Shown here piece by piece: positions 22,603-33,755 of a stretch of 64,000 bases of DNA. Source of the stretch: Chara braunii. Lineage: Eukaryota > Streptophyta > Charophyceae > Charales > Characeae. Where the stretch lies: positions 4,398,252 to 4,462,251 of the forward strand of contig BFEA01000001.1 of assembly GCA_003427395.1 (NCBI GenBank). The letters run 5' to 3'. The notes beneath the pieces were generated by a model. It had not been told where the DNA came from and ran no database searches. It saw nothing but the letters and a program-made list of their open reading frames with translations. The translations under genes and the position numbers were made by a program. Every line of letters starts with the position of its first letter. The first letter of the stretch is position 1.

Positions 22603-23410
22603 ATTCTTTAATTAAATATTTAGTTTTTGCCAAATTAAAATTTTATTTAATTAACTCCTAGGCTACCAGAGTGGCCCGGGGTCATTTGCACGGGCGGGCC
22701 AAAAAAACTAAAAAAATAAAAATAAAAAAAATATTTTTAAATTTTAATTTTTATTTTAAATTTGGTGAAGAATTTTGATGTGACCCTGAGGCGAAAGTTG
22801 TTCAGTTTATTTTTCTGCATAACATAGTTTTTTTTTCCGGATTTGTTGGATTTTTTTTTTTTTTTTTTGGGACCTTCCCTGGTCCTTGCACGGGCTGGCC
22901 ACTCGGGACCCGGGCGGCCCGGCTGGTAGCCTAGATTAACTCGTATTTTTCCTGATTAAATTTACTTAATTAAATAATTAAATATTTAATATTTAATTTT
23001 TCAAAGTTCAAATTTTTTCGTGCGAGGAAATTTATTTTTCAAAATTCAATTTTTTTCGTGCGGGGAAATTTATTGTTTTCTTGATTAGCATCAAGTCCGA
23101 GGTCAGGGCAGGAAGGGACTGTCTATGCATTGTTTGCCTCCCTCCCTTCTTCCCACCCCTGTTTTCTCTCCCCTCCTCTCAGTACTACGGACTTCAGCCT
23201 CCAAACACGTCAGCAGCGTGACACGTCAGCAGCAACGTAACGTCGGGACTGATGCACCGCAGCTAACGACTTGCTGAACAAGGATCCAAGGGAACTCAGC
23301 CCCAGAAGGGCCCCAGGACATCTCGAATCTCGTGGAAACGACGCACGACCATCGCCGCTACCGCTGATGCCAATTCACAAGCCAGCCCCGCAAGGCCGGT
23401 TACTCCTCCT
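22603..23410 (+). other. Element C 5' leader, second part (AT-rich, non-coding)
   Basis: It continues the AT-rich tract broken by element B. It contains a direct repeat of 'aattttttcgtgcg.ggaaattt' (about 23007-23070) and repeated 'cacgtcagcagc' blocks (23208-23240) that echo 11690-11750 on the other side of B, supporting one continuous leader. No gene before the gag start at 23411. Confidence 0.6.
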
Positions 23411-25018
23411 ATGCCAGTTCAGCTGGCAGATAAAACGCAACTAGCGTTTCTCGAACGTCTACAGCTATACTCGGAGACTACTGCAGCTAAACTTCGCAAC
23501 TGGGAACAGGAAGAAGCCGCCCGCCAGCAGGCGATCCAACGACAACTGGCAGAGGCCGAGGCAGCGTGTCAGCAGGCCGCAGCAGAACCTGCAGCAGCCG
23601 CGCAGTTACAACAACAGCAGACGGAGGCGAGTCAGAATCAAGTTCGTTACCAAGCCACAACGGAGCTCGCCAACGAAGAAGCCACGTACCGGCAGTTACT
23701 TCGACAGCAGCACTTTCAAGCAAACGAAGAACAAGAGGAGCCGACCCAGGAAGAGAGAAGCAAGGAGGCAATAGCGGTACTGATGGAAAACATGTTGTAC
23801 ACGTGCAATTGGCAGCAACCCGAACTGCTGGCCATGCGGCAGATCTTCATCCGCTACGAAACAATTTTTCGGACGCTGGATCAGAAGATCGTTAACTTGC
23901 AGGCCGAGAACAGTACACTTCAGGCCGCCAACAGTCACCAGCAGGCCATCAACGATCAACTACAGACCAAGGTCAGCACGGGGTTGGCACGTCTATCTGC
24001 AGTTGAGTCGACGGGCAGTGCAGTTTCGGACTGCAGCCCAGCTTTGGCCGCTCAAGCCAAGCAACTCGAAGAGCGGATAAACCACGTAGTCACATCCCTT
24101 GGCGACATCAGCAAGTTCGTAGGGATGTCTACGGTCAGCAATCAGCTGCACACGCTCAGCGACCGCGTTACGGCCAACAACAACGAACGCGCTCTACCTC
24201 CAGCTCATTGGAGGCGCACAGGCATTCATGACTCACATGGCCGTCACGTTGGAATGCACCATCGTCACCCTCCACACCAAGATCTCTTCGGAGGACTTCG
24301 AGAAGAAGTGGAAGACCCGGTTCATGGTCAACAACGACAAGCGTCACGCATTGAACAAGATATTTCGCATGTTTCAAGGCCAGCAACCATCACGGGAATG
24401 GCTGACGGAGTGGCAAAGACTCGTCACCACCCCGAAGTTGAACCTGTCGTTCGACTCAATCTAGGTCAAGTTCTTCGTCCGGTCTTGCGACGCCTTGACA
24501 GCTGCTCTTGGCAGCGGATTTCAGTACGAGACCTTTGATGCGATGATCTCAAAGGCAAGGGAACTCATACAAGGTAACCGGCACGCGGCCAATGAGGCCC
24601 GCCAACAGCCCGGTTACGTGGAGAAAGGAAAAGGTCAGCGAACGTCGTAAATAGCAGCGATCCAACAAGGATCTAGTGAGGACCATGCAGCCGCTTCAAC
24701 ATCAAGTGACGGAGATGTGGTGGCAGCGATACCACCGCAACGCTCAAGGCCCCGTAGGGGAAAACATAAGGCGAAAACAGCATCGGCGGATGGAGCGAGA
24801 CAGTCACCATGGACGAAGTTTGGGATCACCGAAGACATCGGCTCAAGTTATGGCAAAAATGGGGATGTTGTTTATGGTGCAACAGCACCAAACACATCAC
24901 TAGTTCGTGCCAAGACAAGGACAAGGAAAATGTCAAGCGTCCAGGCTCGGGAGACCGAGCACCGCAGGAAGTGCAGCGACATCACTTTCCAGTCCGTCGG
25001 ACTTGGCTGCCTTGCTAG
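23411..25018 (+). pseudogene. gag polyprotein of element C, broken
   Basis: ATG at 23411. The first roughly 260 residues are Gln/Ala/Glu-rich with heptad-like coiled coils (LQAENSTLQAANSHQQAINDQ). A frameshift near 24190-24230 moves into the gag core (DFEKKWKTRFMVNNDKRHALN...FQGQQPSREWLTEWQRLVTT), followed by a TAG at 24462-24464 and continued homologous-looking sequence (KFFVRSCDALTAALG...). Another stop lies near 24648. A further shift near 24800 brings the CCHC knuckle C-LW-C-NSTK-H-ITSS-C (about 24866-24907) into frame. The gag frame ends at 25016-25018. The core resembles the Retrotrans_gag family by pattern. Confidence 0.85.
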
Positions 25019-28000
25019 CAGTCTCTCTCACGGCCGGGGATGACGCAGTAGTCGCAAATTCGCAGATCGACTTCGAGAACTATGCTGTCCAGCTGGTCCC
25101 ACCGGTGAACCAGCCTCTCCACGTGCAAGATTCAAGCGCATGCGCGGTGTTACCGCCGTCGGACAATGAACCGTTTGCTTCTCCAGCCCTTCTATCGGAG
25201 GATTCGTCAACTCGGGCGAGTCTTGAGGAACTCGACCAGTTGACGGTTGAGGACTTCCAATGGTTGCCTCTTCCCTCCACCGTTTTTTTGACAAAACCGC
25301 ATTGCAACGCCTTGATGGCGCATTTGCGCGAATACTTGCACGCTGCAGTACCACCTCCGTCGACGGACGACGGAGTACCGGTTGTCCACCTTCGTAGCTA
25401 TCTTGCGAAGATCGACCGCGAGCACGCAACGCAACGGTACGTCGACATCAACGCGCCGCTCCTCTACATCCGCATTCAAATCAAAAAGGCAATCTGCAGT
25501 GCCTTGATCGATTGTGGAGCGACTCGCAATTACATCAGCCAAGACTTTACGGCACGCGCCGGGCTTGGCCCGCGCGTTCGAAGGAAAAGTCAGCCTACGC
25601 ACGTCACGTTGGCCGATGGTCACACGCAAAAGTCAATCGACCGTTGCGTTTACTCCGTGCCCGTGTACTTTGCCCCGCTAGCATGCGAGGCTGTGTCATT
25701 CGTGTCATTCGACATATTGGACACTAAGTTTGATATGATATTAGGCATGTCGTGGCTGCAAAGCGAAGACCATCGGTAAACTTTTTCCGACGCACCGTTC
25801 ACGTTCATGATCGGCGTGGCGAACTAGTTTCGTGCATGGTGCCGTTTCTTCATCCTTCGATTGGTTGTCACGTGGTCTCCGCGGCGAGCATTCGCCAATC
25901 CATCCGTCGGCACGACATCGAGGAGATGGGCATGTGTTTTCTTCACGCCCTCCCACCCGATGATCAGCCCAAGACGGCCACATCAGACCCACGCATCATT
26001 GAGCTTTTGGACAGCTATGAGGATATCTTCCAAGCTCCCGCCGGAGTAGTACCGAATCGGCCCATACGCCACGGGATCACTCTCAGGGACGGCGTCGTAC
26101 CTCCGTGCGGATGCATCTACCGAATGAGCGAAGAGGAGCTTCAAGTGCTTCGGGCACAACTAGATGACCTCTTGGCCAAGGGTTGGATTCGCCCTAGCTG
26201 TTCGCCATACGGTGCTCTCGTTCTCTTCGTCTGGAAGAAGAACAAGGATCTTCATTTGTGTATCGACTATCGGAAACTTAACTCGCAAACGATCAAGAAC
26301 GTCGTCTCTCTCCCTCAGATCGATGATCTTCTCGAGCGACTAGGCGACGCCAAGTACTTCTCGAAGCTTAACCTCAAATCCGGATATCACCAGATCGAGA
26401 TCCATCCAAGAGATCAGTACAAGACCACGTTCAAGACGTGGTATGGGCACTTTAAGTGGATCGTCATGTCGTTCGGTCTCACCAATGCCCCGACTACTTT
26501 CCAAGCGGCTATGACGACGGAATTCCGCGACCTGCTCGACCGCACCGTACTCATTTACCTTGATGATATCTTGGTTTATAACCGGTCGCTGGACGAGCAC
26601 CTTCGCGCCATTTTGGAGCGGCTCCATATCGCCAAGTACAAGGCAAACCGCGACAAGTGCGAGTTTGCCCAGCAAGAACTGGAGTATTTGGGCCATTACG
26701 TTACGCCGAAAGGCATTCGTCCGCTCGAGGACAAAGTACAAGCCATTCAAGATTGGTCGGACCTCACGTGTACTACCGACGTTCGCTCCTTTCTTGGCTT
26801 AGCATCATACTACATGCGCTTCGTCAAGAGCTTCCAACGGATCGCTGCACCATTGTCACGACTTCAGTCCCCCTTGGTGCCCTTCGAGTTCAACGACGAA
26901 GCCCGACACGCGTTCCATACGCTGAAGACGGCTTTGCTTCAAGCTCCCGTCTTAAGCATCTATGACCCAACCTTGCCAACCAAAGTGACTACGGATGCTT
27001 CCGGCTACGACATTGGCGCAGTTTTGGAACAGCATGACGGCATAGACTGGCATCCGGTTGAGTACTTCAGCCAAAAGGTGTTGCCCATCAATTCCCTTGA
27101 TGATGCGAGGAAGAAGGAACTGCTAGCTTTGTCACAGTACTTGAGCGTTGGCGTCACTTCCTCCTTGGGCATCGGCGATTCACGTGGGCAACGGACAACA
27201 ATCCGTTGACTTATTACAAGACGCAAGACACAGTGAGCAGCACGATCGGTAGTTGGATGTATTTCATTGACCAGTTCGACTTCACCACCAAGCATATTTC
27301 GGGCCCCTCGAACAAGGCGGAGGATGCTCTCTCGCGAAGACCCGATCTTTGCGCCTCGATGCACTCCACATTTGGCCTCGACGAGGACCTGCAACAGCAT
27401 TTCGTAAACGGCTACAAGTCGGATCCGGGATTCTCCACACTCTACGCGGACTTATCATCGGATCACCGACCCGCAAGCAATTATCGCATTGTCGACGGCT
27501 ACTTACTTCTCCATACGCGAGGCAAGGATGTGTTGTGTGTACCCCAAGACCGCATCTTGCGCACTCGCCTCCTTGGCGAATACCACGATTCGCGGCTGGC
27601 GAGACACCTTGGCGTCGCATGCACTCTTGCACGACTCCACCAACGATTCCACTGGCCGGACATCATCAGCGACGTCAATAGGTACATTCACTCATGTGCA
27701 GTTTGCCATCGGAACAAAGGGCCACATCAGCTCCTATACGACGAACTGAAACCATTGCCGATTCCTCAGGAACCAGGTCTCTCCATTGCTATGGATGTGA
27801 CCGGTCCTTTCCCTCGTGATCGCCTTGGCCATGATGGTATTCTCACGGTCGTCGACCGTTTGAGCAAGTACGCTCAATTTCTTCCATGCAAGTATCATGC
27901 GACGGTTCCCAAGCTCGCACGACTCTTGCACACCGGCTGGTTTTGCAGCCACGGTGTTCCGGAAGACATCGTCAGCGACCGCGACACTCGTTTCATATCA

Positions 28001-28849
28001 GCCTTTTGGACGACACTTTTCGTGGAATCCAGCACCAGCATGAAACCGAGTTCCACACGGCATCCTCAAACGGATGGGCAAACGGAACGTGCGCACCAGA
28101 CTGCGCAGATGATGCTCCGCACATTCATCCGCCCGGACCAGAAGGACTGGGTTGACCGCCTTCCCGACATCGAGTTCGCCTACAACACTTCGGTGCACCC
28201 AGCGATCGACGTGACTCCATTTGAGTTGCATCACGGTGGACGGAAAGGGCCGCATCTTCGCAGGCATTCTGCTTCCACAGGCTGCCGATATCGACGCCGC
28301 TTGTTCCCCCGCTTCCACAGGGAAGTATAGGGATCTGCTGGCCAAAGCCCGCCAAATATGCAAAAGGCTCAGGTCTGTATGCAGCAGCAAGCAAACCAGC
28401 GTCGCATCCCATGCCCAATTCGCGCTAGCGACCTTGTTTGGGCCACCTCCGAGGAATCCGCGCTCTAGTAGCACGTCTCGCGCAAGCTCCTCCCTAAGTG
28501 GTTTGGGCCATGGAAGGTCACTTCAGCAGCTGGCGACGACCCCGCGGTTCCCTCCTTCATAATCGAGATTCCCCCGCATCTGACAGTCCACCCTGTATTT
28601 CATGCTTCGAAGCTGGCGGTCTACACTCCAGCCTCACGAACGGAATTCCCAGGCAGACGGTCCCACGACCCTCCTTCGATGGACGGTCACCAGGAGGTCG
28701 ACCGCATCCTCGCTCAATGCAAGCACGGCAACAAGCCGATGCAGTACAAAGTTGCATTCAAGCAATGAGATCCCGACGACACACGCTGGATTTCACAAGC
28801 TGACCTGAAGGCAACAGCACCCCTCATCTTCGCACATTACGAAAAATAG
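24907..28849 (+). pseudogene. pol polyprotein of element C (PR-RT-RH-IN-chromodomain), broken
   Basis: Protease has ALIDCGATRNYIS (about 25500-25540) and ILGMSWLQS. A shift near 25775 leads into RT (KGWIRPSCSPYGALVLF, CIDYRKLNSQTIKN, motif A YFSKLNLKSGYH, FGLTNAPTTF, YLDDILVY near 26556). In motif A the catalytic Asp is Asn (26370-26372). RNase H has TTDASGYDIG and KKELLAL, then a frameshift near 27140 and the rest (TWATDNNPLTYY, AEDALSRR) in another frame. Integrase follows with its zinc finger (HSCAVCHRNKG) and core acids (AMDVTGPF, SDRDTRF, QTERAHQ). Shifts after about 28240 precede the last frame (FHASKLAVY) and a chromodomain at about 28690-28849 interrupted by TGA at 28766-28768 at an expected Trp. 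Stop at 28847-28849. Confidence 0.92.
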
Positions 28850-28934
28850 CGACTTGCTAAGGAAGCTGCCCAACCCGCCCGCCCCGTACGGACATCGGAC
28901 AGACAGCTTCGCCCTCGCAGTTAGCTCAGTCTTC

Positions 28935-28947
28935 AAGGGGGGGAGTG
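28935..28947 (+). other. Polypurine tract of element C
   Basis: AAGGGGGGGAGTG lies immediately before the TGTGG start of the 3' LTR, the expected place of the plus-strand primer. The last two bases depend on the LTR start, which is fixed by the GTCCG duplication. Confidence 0.8.
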
Positions 28948-30118
28948 TGTGGCATACTGATACCACACGGGCCCCAGTTAGGGCCCAGTTCTGTAGTAGG
29001 CACGAGTTAGGCCTAGGTACTGGGTCCCGACGGTCCCCAGCTAGGTCCAGGTAGGCCTAGGGAACCGCCGGTTCAGATTAGAGTCCGGTAGGCCTAGTTT
29101 AGACCCACCAGACCCAACGGCTAGTTGAGTTTAGGGCAGGTACCGGTCCATCGGTAGGACCGGCCGGCGGTGCAGTTTTAGGAACCACTTTTCAGATTCA
29201 AATCAGATCTGAACCGTTGGGCCCGATCAATGGTCCAGACCCGAAGGCACTCAGTAGGACTGAGGCCGACCCAGCACTATATCAGCTGGGTACCAGCCTC
29301 AGTCGTAAGTTAGTAGCGAGGATGTTAGTTTACAGGATTACCGCAGCACTTCAGCGTTAGCAGCGGAGCAGCGGAGAGGATCACCGCAGCGTGGAGGAGA
29401 GATAGCGCAGCGGCAGATTAGCGCAACGGTGGAAGAGCGCCAGCCTCCGGCCCAGCCCGTGGCCCAGCGCCAGCCCTGCAGCGCCATAGCTGCCTCGCGC
29501 AGGTATCAGGGAGAAAGGCATTGCCTTTCCTCCCTCTTCTTCCTCCTCCACTCTCCCTCTCCCTCTCTCTCCCTCTCCTCCTACCCTCTAAGTCTAAGTC
29601 TACTTCTGGGCTACTGCTACGGGACTACTACGAGTATGAAGGATGGTTACGAGTTCTGATGATGTGGGGATAGCAACATTGAGACTGCAGGTTGAGGACT
29701 ACTTTTGGGATCTGATTTCATCTACCCCTGGAGATGTACCTTGACATTGTGAGATCGATATCTGAGACACGGTGAGACTCTGTGTTCACGACATTTTGGA
29801 TTTTCACTGCTTCTGGTATTTCGAGAGACTATCTTTGGAAACATTGAGCTGACGTCATCTTCCCTCTCCTCCTCCCTCCGTCTCTCCTCCCCTCCATTCA
29901 TCCGTTTCTGACCCTGGCCTTTTCTTCTATGTCCAAGGCCAGGGCTTCACACCACCGATGTATGTTTGTGAGTATTTTGTTGCAGTCTGAGTCAGGTCTG
30001 GGTCAATCCATGTATGTCAAGTCTTCCACTGTATTTGTATTTGTATTTACTCTGTATTATCTGGTCGGTTCTGGGAGTCTGCGCCATCCTTATGACTGTG
30101 TTTCACGAGTATGCAACA
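28948..30118 (+). repeat. 3' LTR of element C (1171 bp)
   Basis: It starts TGTGGCATACTGATACCACA and ends GCAACA. It aligns to 9139-10699 apart from the single-copy 289-bp block and short CT tract. TATA-like 'actatatca' near 29278. Followed directly by GTCCG. Confidence 0.94.
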
Positions 30119-30166
30119 GTCCGTATTTCAACGGTTCATGGGTATACCAGCTCAGTCAGGCGGGTT
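30119..30166 (-). mobile_element. tRNA-derived SINE copy 2, head half
   Basis: On the minus strand it has an A-box-like TGAGCTGGTATA and continues across the GTCCG into 9036-9138. The rejoined order matches copy 1 at 7474-7618. Confidence 0.7.
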
Positions 30167-30269
30167 GGTAGGAACTGTCTTTGCATGGGTATGACCCAGG
30201 GCTTTCATTTTCTTTTTCCTTTCTCCCCTTTTTTTTTACCACGTGTGTAGGTGTCTGTGTGCGTATTCC

Positions 30270-30672
30270 TTCTTTCTTTGGTGTGTCAGGCTCCAAAATG
30301 GCCGGCCATTGGATCGGTGCTGCCACTACTTGGACCTTCTCGTCACCATGGCCGCACAGGATCAAGTTCAGTCCCAATCCGGTGGATACCCTGCTCCCGT
30401 GAACATGTGTGTGCTATTTCTACTTTTTTTTTTTTTTTTAATGGACCACTTCTCGATTTATGGGTGTCATCCTTCCGCAGGGGCCATGTTAATCTGCTCT
30501 GCATCGTTCCCCCGAAGGACGTTTCTACTTTTTTTGGTGTGCCAGGCTCCAGGATGGCCTACCATTGGATCGGTGCTGCCACATGGAGTTCTACTTGGAC
30601 CTTGTTGTCATCGTGGCCGCATAGGATCAAGTTCAGTCCCAATCTGGTGGCCACCCTGCTCACGCGAACATA
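30270..30672 (+). repeat. Diverged tandem duplication, about 257-bp unit
   Basis: Blocks beginning 'ggtgtgtcaggctcc' (about 30280) and 'ggtgtgccaggctcc' (about 30536) each run through 'attggatcggtgctgccac' and 'aggatcaagttcagtcccaa' to 'gcgaacat' or 'gtgaacat'. No coding content recognised. Confidence 0.75.
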
Positions 30673-30732
30673 AAGTATGGTCTTTCTGGGCCTTCTGGCT
30701 GTATTTAGGACAAATTTCCGGCGATCATCTTC

Positions 30733-30820
30733 ACTCGAATAGAACGTATGGTCATTATAGCCATATTTTCGGAGCAACCTTCAACGTAGATGCAGCGATA
30801 ATGACCATGCGTTTTATTTG
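30733..30820. repeat. Hairpin/inverted repeat with 23-bp arms
   Basis: 'cgaatagaacgtatggtcat' at about 30735 is matched by its near reverse complement 'gaccatgcgttttatttg' at about 30802-30819, around a roughly 40-nt loop. Theme and flanks resemble the ATAACGCATATGCGTTAT repeats at 7.6-8.5 kb. Confidence 0.6.
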
Positions 30821-31307
30821 GGGGAATATGGCAGTAGGAGAACGCCTCGGGCCAATTTCTGTACTCTGGATTCCCTAGAAGCTGCGCCAAGATCCCTGCT
30901 ACTCCGCAGCTGCTCCACTGTCACCTCCCCGACGAATAGATAGCAGAAATTCTCAACCTCGGAATTCCTGCCTTTGGGCAGCGCTCCACTACTCACCAAT
31001 AGTTAGCAAAATGAGAACGCATCTTCCGCTAGAACACGGGAAGATACGCAACATGTTTTTCATGTTTTCTGCATATGGCGAGTAGTGGAGCGAGGCCCTT
31101 TACCCAGCCCTTGTGGACGAGGGCTGGACGCAGATCGGAGCTGAAACGCATGAGACGAAAGCTCGCCAATTAAACTTGGGGCGAAAACCACAACCGATGA
31201 TTTCTTTCTTTTTTTTTAATAAGACGCGATGGCTTAAAAATCTGTCGGTCTTACTCTTTCCCTCTATGTTTTTGGCCGTTTGCCAAATATCAGGCAGGGT
31301 AGATTTC
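30821..31307. other. Non-coding spacer, nothing recognised
   Basis: Contains one copy of the 'agtggagcgaggccc' block (about 31083) also seen near 8265 and 32095. No gene. Confidence 0.45.
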
Positions 31308-31616
31308 CCTACATGAAAGAGAGGGAGAGAGAGGGAGGGGGGGGGGGGGGGGGGGGGGGAGGGGGGGGGAGGGAAACAGAGAGAGACGCACGAAGAGAGA
31401 CAGATGGACGCACAGCGAGAGAGACAGAGAAATCACCCTGAGCAAAGATGCAAGCCTCTACGATGAGGCACAATAAATACTATATTCTCACTATTCAATA
31501 TACATGAGAGAGAGGTGGGGAGAGAGAGAGAGAAAGAGGACGGGGAAGAATAACAGAGAAAGAGACACGGGGAGAGACCGATCGACGCACAGAGAGAGAG
31601 AGAGAGAGAGAGAGAT
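31308..31616. repeat. Purine-rich low-complexity tract with a long G run
   Basis: GA/GGGA repeats surround a 23-base G run (31337-31359) and a second 9-base G run (31361-31369). Two diverged 'cgacgcac...gagaga...atcaccctg' blocks (about 31405-31440 and 31573-31622) suggest an old tandem duplication. Confidence 0.8.
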
Positions 31617-31835
31617 CACCCTGGAGAGAAAAAAGAAGATCAAACGGCTAATGAGCCACATGAAGACGAAGGCAAAAGGTTCTCTATAGAAGACTGGTAA
31701 TAACGCTTAAAATCGTCATGTATAGCAAACGTGGATTATCAGGCTAGGACACTCTGCAGACTGTAGAGGGCTCAGCCTCCTGATGAGTCGGTGAAACTTC
31801 GAACTAACACTCTGTCACAGCCCCTCGTTCATTGC

Positions 31836-31838
<3 letters not shown>

Positions 31839-31905
<67 letters not shown>

Positions 31906-31922
31906 CGCTCGCTCGCTCGCTC
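31839..31922. repeat. (CT)n plus (CGCT)n microsatellite
   Basis: CT run to about 31902 followed by five or so CGCT units. Confidence 0.96.
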
Positions 31923-32864
31923 TGCCTACAGTTCCCCGGGCAGTTCTCTATGACGATATGGCCCTCGCTCCACAACTCACCAAATGTGCAAAATGAGAAT
32001 GAATCTTTTCCCAAATGTGCACAATGAGAATGATTTTTTGCTATAACATGGGCAGATACACCGCCATATCTTTTGTCTTTTGTGGATGTCGTGAGCAGTG
32101 GAGCGAGGCCCGTAAAGCGGAAATTTACTAATTACATGAATATCGAGGCACAGTACCAAGCTACCCGCTACGGCGAACCTCACTCCCTGCTTGTGCCTTT
32201 TTTCTTTTTGCCTCTTTGTTTTTCCCTTCTTGTCCTTTCTTGTCTTACTGTAGTACCTTGCCGTCGTCTGCACGGTATTCCCTGCTAAATCCGATCCACA
32301 AGTCCGCAGTTCGAACTCTCCTGTTGCATACACTGATGACCAAGGTTGCTCCCCTTTGTTTCACTCACCGCTACCTCCTGAAAAAACGCGCAAAACTCTG
32401 CGGAGAGGAACAAAAACCTCTGGCCATCGGATCCTCAATCCAAAATGGGCCAAGCGAAAATGGGCGGGCCGTTGGGTCATCACCAGGAGAGCTTCTCCTC
32501 CTGCTGGATAGACTGATGCCAAAGGTTGCTCCCTTCGCTTAATATATAAAGAAGGAGGGCGGAGGGGGTGTAAAAGGGTGGGGGGGGAGGGGAGGGTAAT
32601 AACGTAGCCTGGGACAGGAAGACCATTAATTGGACGGATCGCTCACAGATAGTAACTGGGTCAAAGCGTGGAACGGCAAATAATCAGACGGAGCATGGAG
32701 AAGAATAGCGTCGATCTCTCTGATATACAGTACTTGTTCTTTTTTCCCTCTTTGATTCCGTTGGATAACTGTGACATCTGGTACAAAAGCAGAGTATAAA
32801 GACTGCAATATCTGTCAGATACACCCAGGCGGGGGTTGTAACTGTGGCCAGATGAAGAGTTTGA
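31923..32864. other. Non-coding spacer, no gene recognised
   Basis: Contains a tandem 'caaatgtgcaaaatgagaatga' type block (about 31980-32035) and a 'gaccaaggttgctcccctt'/'gccaaaggttgctcccttc' pair (about 32337 and 32516) about 180 bp apart. G-rich tract at 32570-32597. No protein family seen. Confidence 0.45.
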
Positions 32865-32968
32865 AATACAAATATTCGACATACTATAACAGAGCAGGAA
32901 GAATGGGAAATGCAACTACTGGTTAGTCCGATGATAATACCTCAAGGACATCGCCCTTTAAAAATAAA
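32865..32968 (+). mobile_element. tRNA-derived SINE copy 4, 3' fragment
   Basis: The right part matches the body end of copies 1 and 2: 'ctggttagtccgatgataat' then 'ctcaaggacatcgccctttaaaa'. The tRNA-like head is not recognisable, so this copy is truncated or diverged. The left limit is approximate. Confidence 0.5.
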
Positions 32969-32989
32969 AAAATATGCAACTACCCCCCG

Positions 32990-33130
32990 ACGGGCCTAGA
33001 TTGGTTGGTGCAAACCTGAACTCTTAAAATACAGACACAAGTTCGAATCCAGATACAATCAGATCAACAGAATAAAATACTGCAATTCCGAATTACCTGG
33101 GGCTGGCCAGTCCAATGATAGTACTATCTC
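32990..33130 (+). mobile_element. tRNA-derived SINE copy 3
   Basis: Plus-strand copy with head 'gacgggcctagattggttgg', an anticodon-arm-like segment, a canonical B box GTTCGAATCC (about 33041-33050), and a body (agatacaatcagatcaaca...acctggggctggccagtcc) collinear with copies 1 and 2. Confidence 0.75.
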
Positions 33131-33597
33131 AAAAAGAAGGGGAATTGCAAATACTCGATTTTTTAAAAGACTTTGAATATCGGTCAGATACATTCGAGTT
33201 TCCAAAAGCTGGCCCGCGTCGACCAGTTCTTTTACATACAACTAGCATTACAGCAAATCCTTTCTGAGGGCATCCTCACACTGGGAACTTTTTCGACTCA
33301 TCTCACACTGGAATCTCTGCCCATAGTTGCGGTCAGATACATCTTGCGGGGTTCGTAATTGAGGCCAGATACATCCAGGAAAGTGCTGCACGCTCTGAGT
33401 TTTACGACGGGAAATAGGTACTGCCGCCATGTCTAAAAGGGTTTCAGAGGAAAAAGATCTCCATAATGTCAGAGGATCGTATCCCTTTTTTTTCGGGGCT
33501 GATTATCAGTAAGGTCATTCCGGTACTTCATCTTTTTTTTTGAACAGTACGTCAAATTGATCGCGAAAGAAACGAACAGTGAACCGCCTTCAATGTG
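33131..33597. other. Non-coding spacer with fragments of the TTAA-element unit
   Basis: 'ggtcagatacat' and 'ggccagatacat' occur at about 33183, 33332 and 33366, and 'gagggcatcctcacact' at about 33266. These are diverged parts of the unit seen at 16408-16800. No gene. Confidence 0.5.
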
Positions 33598-33638
33598 GTA
33601 GTAGTAGTAGTAGTAGTAGTAGTTGTGGTGGTAGTAGC

Positions 33639-33688
<50 letters not shown>

Positions 33689-33755
33689 TAGTAGTGGTAG
33701 TAGTAGTGAACAGTGAAACGCCTTCAATGTGGTAGCAGTAGTCGTCGTCGTCGTC

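Larger units (their letters stand above)
9139..30118 (+). mobile_element. Ty3/gypsy LTR retrotransposon, element C (carries nested element B)
   Basis: The 5' LTR is 9139-10699 and the 3' LTR 28948-30118, both starting TGTG and ending AACA. The target duplication GTCCG is present at 9134-9138 and 30119-30123. A Met-type primer-binding site follows the 5' LTR and a purine tract precedes the 3' LTR. The internal order is gag, protease, RT, RNase H, integrase, chromodomain. Removing B leaves about 11.8 kb. Joining the flanks recreates a SINE sequence that exists uninterrupted at about 7560-7615. Confidence 0.93.
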
